Below, one piece after another: positions 56,449-64,000 of a DNA stretch of 64,000 nucleotides. The translations under genes and the position numbers were made by a program. Source of the stretch: Whalleya microplaca (taxonomy: Eukaryota > Ascomycota > Sordariomycetes > Xylariales > Xylariaceae); NCBI GenBank assembly GCA_022497155.1, contig MU385743.1, forward strand, positions 62,001 to 126,000. Reading direction: 5' to 3'. How positions within the stretch are numbered: position 1 is the first letter of the stretch; each line of letters starts with the position of its first letter. The notes below the pieces were generated by a model that saw only the letters and a program-made list of their open reading frames with translations, ran no database searches and was not told the DNA's origin.

Positions 56449-57863
56449 ATGTCAGACGTCGATTCTCCCGCAGCCGAGCCTGCGCCAGACCAAACCCTTC
56501 ATCAGGAGGACGAGAATGATGCCGGTGCCCAGGATCTAGGCGATTACGACGTGGCCGCTGCCGACGATTCGGACAAGGACTCGGATGCTCTCTCGGAAAT
56601 CGACGAGAATCAGTTCGATGACTACGACCCCGCCGCTGCTCGCATTGACGAGCGGCCCGTGGATATTGATGAGGACGTCGCCCGCACCCTGAAGGCATCC
56701 AAACGGAAGGGAACGGCTACCAAGAAACCCAAGGAAGGCCGACGCGAGAAGAAGCGGGCGCGCGACCGCGATGACGACGATGGAGCGGATGGCGAGATAC
56801 TGCACACGAAGCGAGCACGGAAGGCGGTCGGTGCCGATAGCGACAAGCCGTCCCCTGAGCCAGAGGTCGAAGAGAACCTGACGCCGGAGGAGAGACGACG
56901 GAGAGCTATCGAGCGCGCGGCCAAGAAGGAGAATAAGCCAAAGTCGACGAGACGGAAGAAGAAGGACGAAGTGGTGAGCCTTGCAAAGTGGGCTAGTTGC
57001 GTATGCTACGTTTACTAACTGAAGTCATCTCAGGACCTGGAGGATGAGCTCGATGAACAAATTGCCGATCTCAAAGTCCGTATGGAGAACGCGTGTCAAG
57101 CCGATAACCAGGCTCGCGATTCAGGCGCGCCGGCCATTCACAAGCTGAAGCTACTCCCCGAAGTCATGTCCCTCCTCAACCGCAACAACAACCAATCCAC
57201 GATCATCGACCCCGACACGAACTTCCTGCAACACGTGAAGTTCTTCCTCGAGCCCCTCAACGACGGCTCGCTACCCGCGTACAACATCCAGCGCGACATC
57301 TTCCAGGCCCTGTGCCGCCTCCCGATCGAGAAGGAGACGCTGCGGTCCAGCGGCATCGGCAAGGTCGTCCTCTTCTACACCAAGAGCAAGCGCCCCGAGC
57401 TCAGCATCAAGCGCATGGCCGAGCGTCTGCTCGGCGAGTGGAGCCGGCCCATCCTGAAGCGCACCGACGACTACAAGAAGCGGCACATCGAGACGCGGGA
57501 CTTCGATTACCAGTACGTCTACCTCCCTACCTCCCATTCCCACTTCTCATACCCCCTTCCCTATACTCCCCTACTAACTGCATAACCAGAGCCGCGAAGC
57601 TCCGCCAGGTCGCCAGCTCCAGCAGCCAGTTCACCCTGACGCAGCGGCCCGCGACGCAGACGCTGCGCGAGCAGGAGCGCCAGCGCATCCTGGCGCCGGC
57701 GAACCTGAGCAACCGCGCGCGCGTCACCGGCTTACCGGAGTCCTACACCATCGCGCCCCGCAGCACCTTCGACCCCTCGCGCGGGCCCGAGCACCGCCCC
57801 ATCGGCGCCAGCGGCATCGAGGCGTTCCGCAAGATGACGCAGAAGTCGAAGAAGAAGGGCTAG
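56449..57863 (+). CDS. IWS1/Spn1 transcription elongation factor
   Basis: Three exons: 56449-56973, 57034-57512 and 57590-57863, joining to 425 aa; donors are GTGAGC and GTACGT. The N-terminal 170 residues are acidic then basic and disordered (EIDENQFDDYD, KRARDRDDDD). The conserved TFIIS N-terminal-like core covers about 200-335: LPEVMSLLNRN, FFLEPLNDGSLPAYNIQR, LRSSGIGKVVLFY and AERLLGEWSRPI. This core binds Spt6 and RNA polymerase II complexes and works in elongation, mRNA processing and chromatin. The C-terminus (SSQFTLTQRP, PRSTFDPSRG) is also typical. It is convergent with SRPK across a 2.3-kb spacer. Confidence 0.94.
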
Positions 57864-59830
57864 AGGCGCTAGACTTCTTTCGCCGTGCGTGCGTGTATCT
57901 TGTATGCCGTGGAGGTGATGTGAGGTGCGTTTATTGCGAGGGAGAGAGCAGGGCGGAAGCAATGAAGCATGCGGATTCGGGGAGCGAAGGGGAGGCGAGG
58001 GGATTTGTGTGTGTGTGTGCGCGTTTGGAGTTCAGGGCTCACCTAGTTTGCAGTTCGTTGATTGACTTGTACCAGCCCGAGCCCGTATGTGCGAACTCGG
58101 GCAGTTAGACGCACCTCGCGAGCGATGTGGTCGAGGAAGAGCGAGGTGAGGTAGGTAGCGAGGAGGCTGCGATGCCGTGCATGGATGGATGAAGAAGCTA
58201 AGTAAGGAGGCTTTAATACTCAGATAGCCTTGGTAGTGACAATACAATTGCTTCCTACATAACCGGGTTTGTATGGAGGCTGTTAGTTCGTCTATGTGTT
58301 TTGGTTGTGACTGTTGATATGCTTATATTTGAAGGGGGCAGCAGTGTATGTGTGTTATGTTGAATACCTAGGGGAGTTCGGGTCTTCTTGTTGAGCTGGT
58401 CACCCCTATATAGGTATAGGTAGGTTATCTGCTGTGTCTTGCTTACATTGGTTTGGACATACCGAGGCAGCTTTCTCACTTTGTGTATCTATTTCGTATA
58501 TCTCCTATCCACCTTCATCCGTATCCATATCCACATCCACGCTCATAGCCCATACCTGTACCTATACCATCCCCACCTAACTTCAGTCTGACTACATCTT
58601 CCTACCCAACATGACATACCCCTTCCACGGAAATACACAAAGTCACACGCTTAACCATATATCCCACCAAACAACTACTTTACACATTTCCTCTGCAAAA
58701 AGGCAACTTATTCCCTATCTCAGTGTACTGAACTCACCGTCCACCCTCCGGACTTGAAAGGGGCTTACTAGTCTATCTACTAAGCATTATATACCTTAAA
58801 TTAAAGAAAGCACTTCGGTTAGGTTTGCGTTCCTTTCCTTCCCGGTACTCTGATATATTCTGAAGTATTTTGGTTTTTCTCTCGTGGGAGAGCTGGGCAT
58901 GGCGTGTGTTTTGGATATGCAACTGTATATCCACTTCTTTACTTTTAGTTGCTTTTGTAGTAGTCTTGAGGGATGTATTCTTATAGGTGGAAGGAACGAG
59001 AAATAAGGGGGTTGAGGTATACGTCTCTTTCTGCCTTAGTCCCTCTGTATAGAAAACGGAGTATATCTCTCATATACTTATTCGTATATACACACGTATA
59101 CATAACAAGCCGCGAACTTATACATCCGTCCACCTATAACAAAATAATCCAAGCACACATCAAAAAAGGGGGGGATCATACTCCCATCAGCTTTTAACCT
59201 AAGTACTTAAACACACACAGACCCCTACTCCTATTCCTCTCCCTGTCCCTCTTCTGTCCATCTCCTATCCCTACAGACCATAAGCGATCCAGACATATAC
59301 AGACATATCAACATCCTACCTTCTATATAACCCACACACTCCATTCCTCAATACTTAATACCCAACACCAGCAAGCCAACTCGCCACAAACCCCCGACTC
59401 CCACACAGTGAATCCCCATACAATCTCCATACATACACTCACTCATCGATATATCAATCCATCGATCTATACTCTACATATACGCGGCAGGCCGGGAAGA
59501 TAGATAGGTGTGTTATCGTCGTGTACATACACCTTGTCTCCCTACCTACCTGGCTATAACGTTTTACGAAAGCAAGGTATTGCCGAATAACTCGTCTTGC
59601 AACAATAGAAGATCTTACCTATCTACTTACCTTACCTCCCTACATCCCTACCTCCCTACCTCGCTAATACTTCCCTTTGCTCTGCTTCTCACCCTTTTCA
59701 TCTCTTCTCTTCACCTCCCTTCACTCCACCTCACTTAACTTCAATCACTCACATCACATCTCCCCCGAAACGCGTACCCATAACTAGCAAGGCAAATCAT
59801 GAATCATTTGATATCGAATCTCTCGACTGC

Positions 59831-59864
59831 GTATGTGTGTGCGTGTGTGTGTGTGTGTGTGTGT
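59831..59864. repeat. GT microsatellite
   Basis: Near-perfect GT dinucleotide array of 34 bp with one A and one C interruption. Likely length-polymorphic. Confidence 0.9.
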
Positions 59865-60072
59865 CTATGGTAGTAAAAATTTATTTCTCTTGTCTCTCAC
59901 TTCACTTCACTTCATCTTGCTTTACCTCTCTCTCTGTCTTCCCTCGCTTGCTTGCTTGCTTTTTTTCTCCCCGAGAGTAAGGACCGATCATCATCTTCTT
60001 CTCTCCCCTCTTTCCTCGTCTCAACTTCGTCTCGACTCGCTGTTGGCTACGACTACCTAGAAGAGCCCCTGA

Positions 60073-60104
60073 CTGACCGACTGACCGACTGACCGACTGA
60101 CCGA
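60073..60104. repeat. Octamer tandem repeat (CTGACCGA)x4
   Basis: Four perfect consecutive copies of CTGACCGA lie 93 bp past the SRPK stop codon, within its probable 3' UTR. Confidence 0.9.
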
Positions 60105-60196
60105 ACGTCTCCTCAAGGATTATTACTACTAACGACCCCCATCAGCCCCGCGCGCCGGGATAGATGGAGTCGTGAAGCCGACAACGACGGAGCTCT

Positions 60197-63855
<3,659 letters not shown>

Positions 63856-64000
63856 TTACCCAGGTACTGGACCATCTGTTGTGATGATGGGCTTCAGCCC
63901 TTCCTTCTTCCTCCTCTTATTTACCAAGCTGGGGCTCGTAGTCGTTGCAGAATTCGTTCCATTCCCATTCCCATTCCCGTTCCCATTGCCATTGCCGTTG
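63856..64000 (-). CDS. 3' part of a gene with an Asn-Gly repeat (partial)
   Basis: The minus-strand frame enters from beyond the window edge and reads an (Asn-Gly)6 run encoded by hexamers (63955-64000), then TNSATTTSPSLVNKRRKKEG, LKPIITTDGPVPG and TAA. The basic cluster and the LKPIITT tail look like protein sequence rather than chance. A GTAAGA overlaps the stop at 63854-63859, so the gene may instead splice onward here and the TAA would be intronic. Family not recognised; the start and most of the gene lie outside the window. Confidence 0.45.
   Translation of the reverse strand, partial: NGNGNGNGNGNGNGTNSATTTSPSLVNKRRKKEGLKPIITTDGPVPG

Larger units (their letters stand above)
57864..60196. 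other. Convergent 3' spacer, pyrimidine-rich
   Basis: About 2.3 kb between IWS1 and SRPK ends. Long CT/CA-rich stretches, a GT microsatellite (59831-59864) and an octamer tandem repeat (60073-60104). No gene seen; the frames here are low-complexity. Confidence 0.5.

Noticed and set aside
57271..57863. Alternative frames on both strands within IWS1.
   Set aside because: The IWS1 core is strongly conserved in the chosen frame and explains the region.

Overview
The window is nuclear DNA from a filamentous ascomycete (Pezizomycotina). The evidence is short introns of about 50-145 bp with GTAAGT-type donors and CTRAY-like branch points, a HET-domain protein, a Dal5-type MFS carrier, a Zn2Cys6 regulator, a DUF3431 protein, and fungal core genes (Brr6/Brl1, IWS1/Spn1, SRPK). 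I cannot name the species. A sordariomycete-like or related lineage is plausible but not shown. Most multi-exon models were rebuilt by hand. In each, exon phases add up and the joined protein matches its family across the junctions.

Layout, left to right. 1-24 kb is gene-sparse and AT-rich. It holds an initiator tRNA-Met, a secreted GH128 glucanase-like enzyme, a flavohemoprotein (NO dioxygenase), a SET-domain protein with a 26-nt micro-exon, a HET protein, a divergent TauD-type dioxygenase/MFS transporter pair, a DUF3431 membrane-anchored protein, and a MITE with near-perfect terminal inverted repeats. 24-46 kb holds an unclassified nuclear acidic protein, a protein combining an E2 (UBC) fold with an F-box, a PIN-like auxin-efflux-carrier family transporter, an orphan 253-aa protein, a divergent SRPK-like kinase, a double F-box-like protein, a secreted Cys-rich protein, a probable tRNA-derived SINE and an FAD monooxygenase. 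A GC-rich orphan gene lies at 46.2-47.0 kb.

From about 48.6 kb the content becomes conserved housekeeping and regulatory genes: a four-exon Zn2Cys6 factor, a Brr6/Brl1 nuclear-envelope protein divergent from IWS1/Spn1, and a canonical SRPK (Sky1/Dsk1 type). The 3' part of a gene with an Asn-Gly repeat runs off the right edge.

The clearest functional unit is the TauD dioxygenase/MFS pair at 16.4-20.3 kb. Its shared 537-bp promoter region contains a perfect 14-bp palindrome, and by family knowledge the pair suggests sulfonate (or similar organic acid) uptake and oxygenolytic release of sulfur. Other points of interest are the SET micro-exon carrying the cofactor-binding NH-C motif, the UBC/F-box fusion, the second divergent SRPK, and several small repeats. 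I did not find a clearly new multi-gene system; the best leads are single proteins with unusual architecture.
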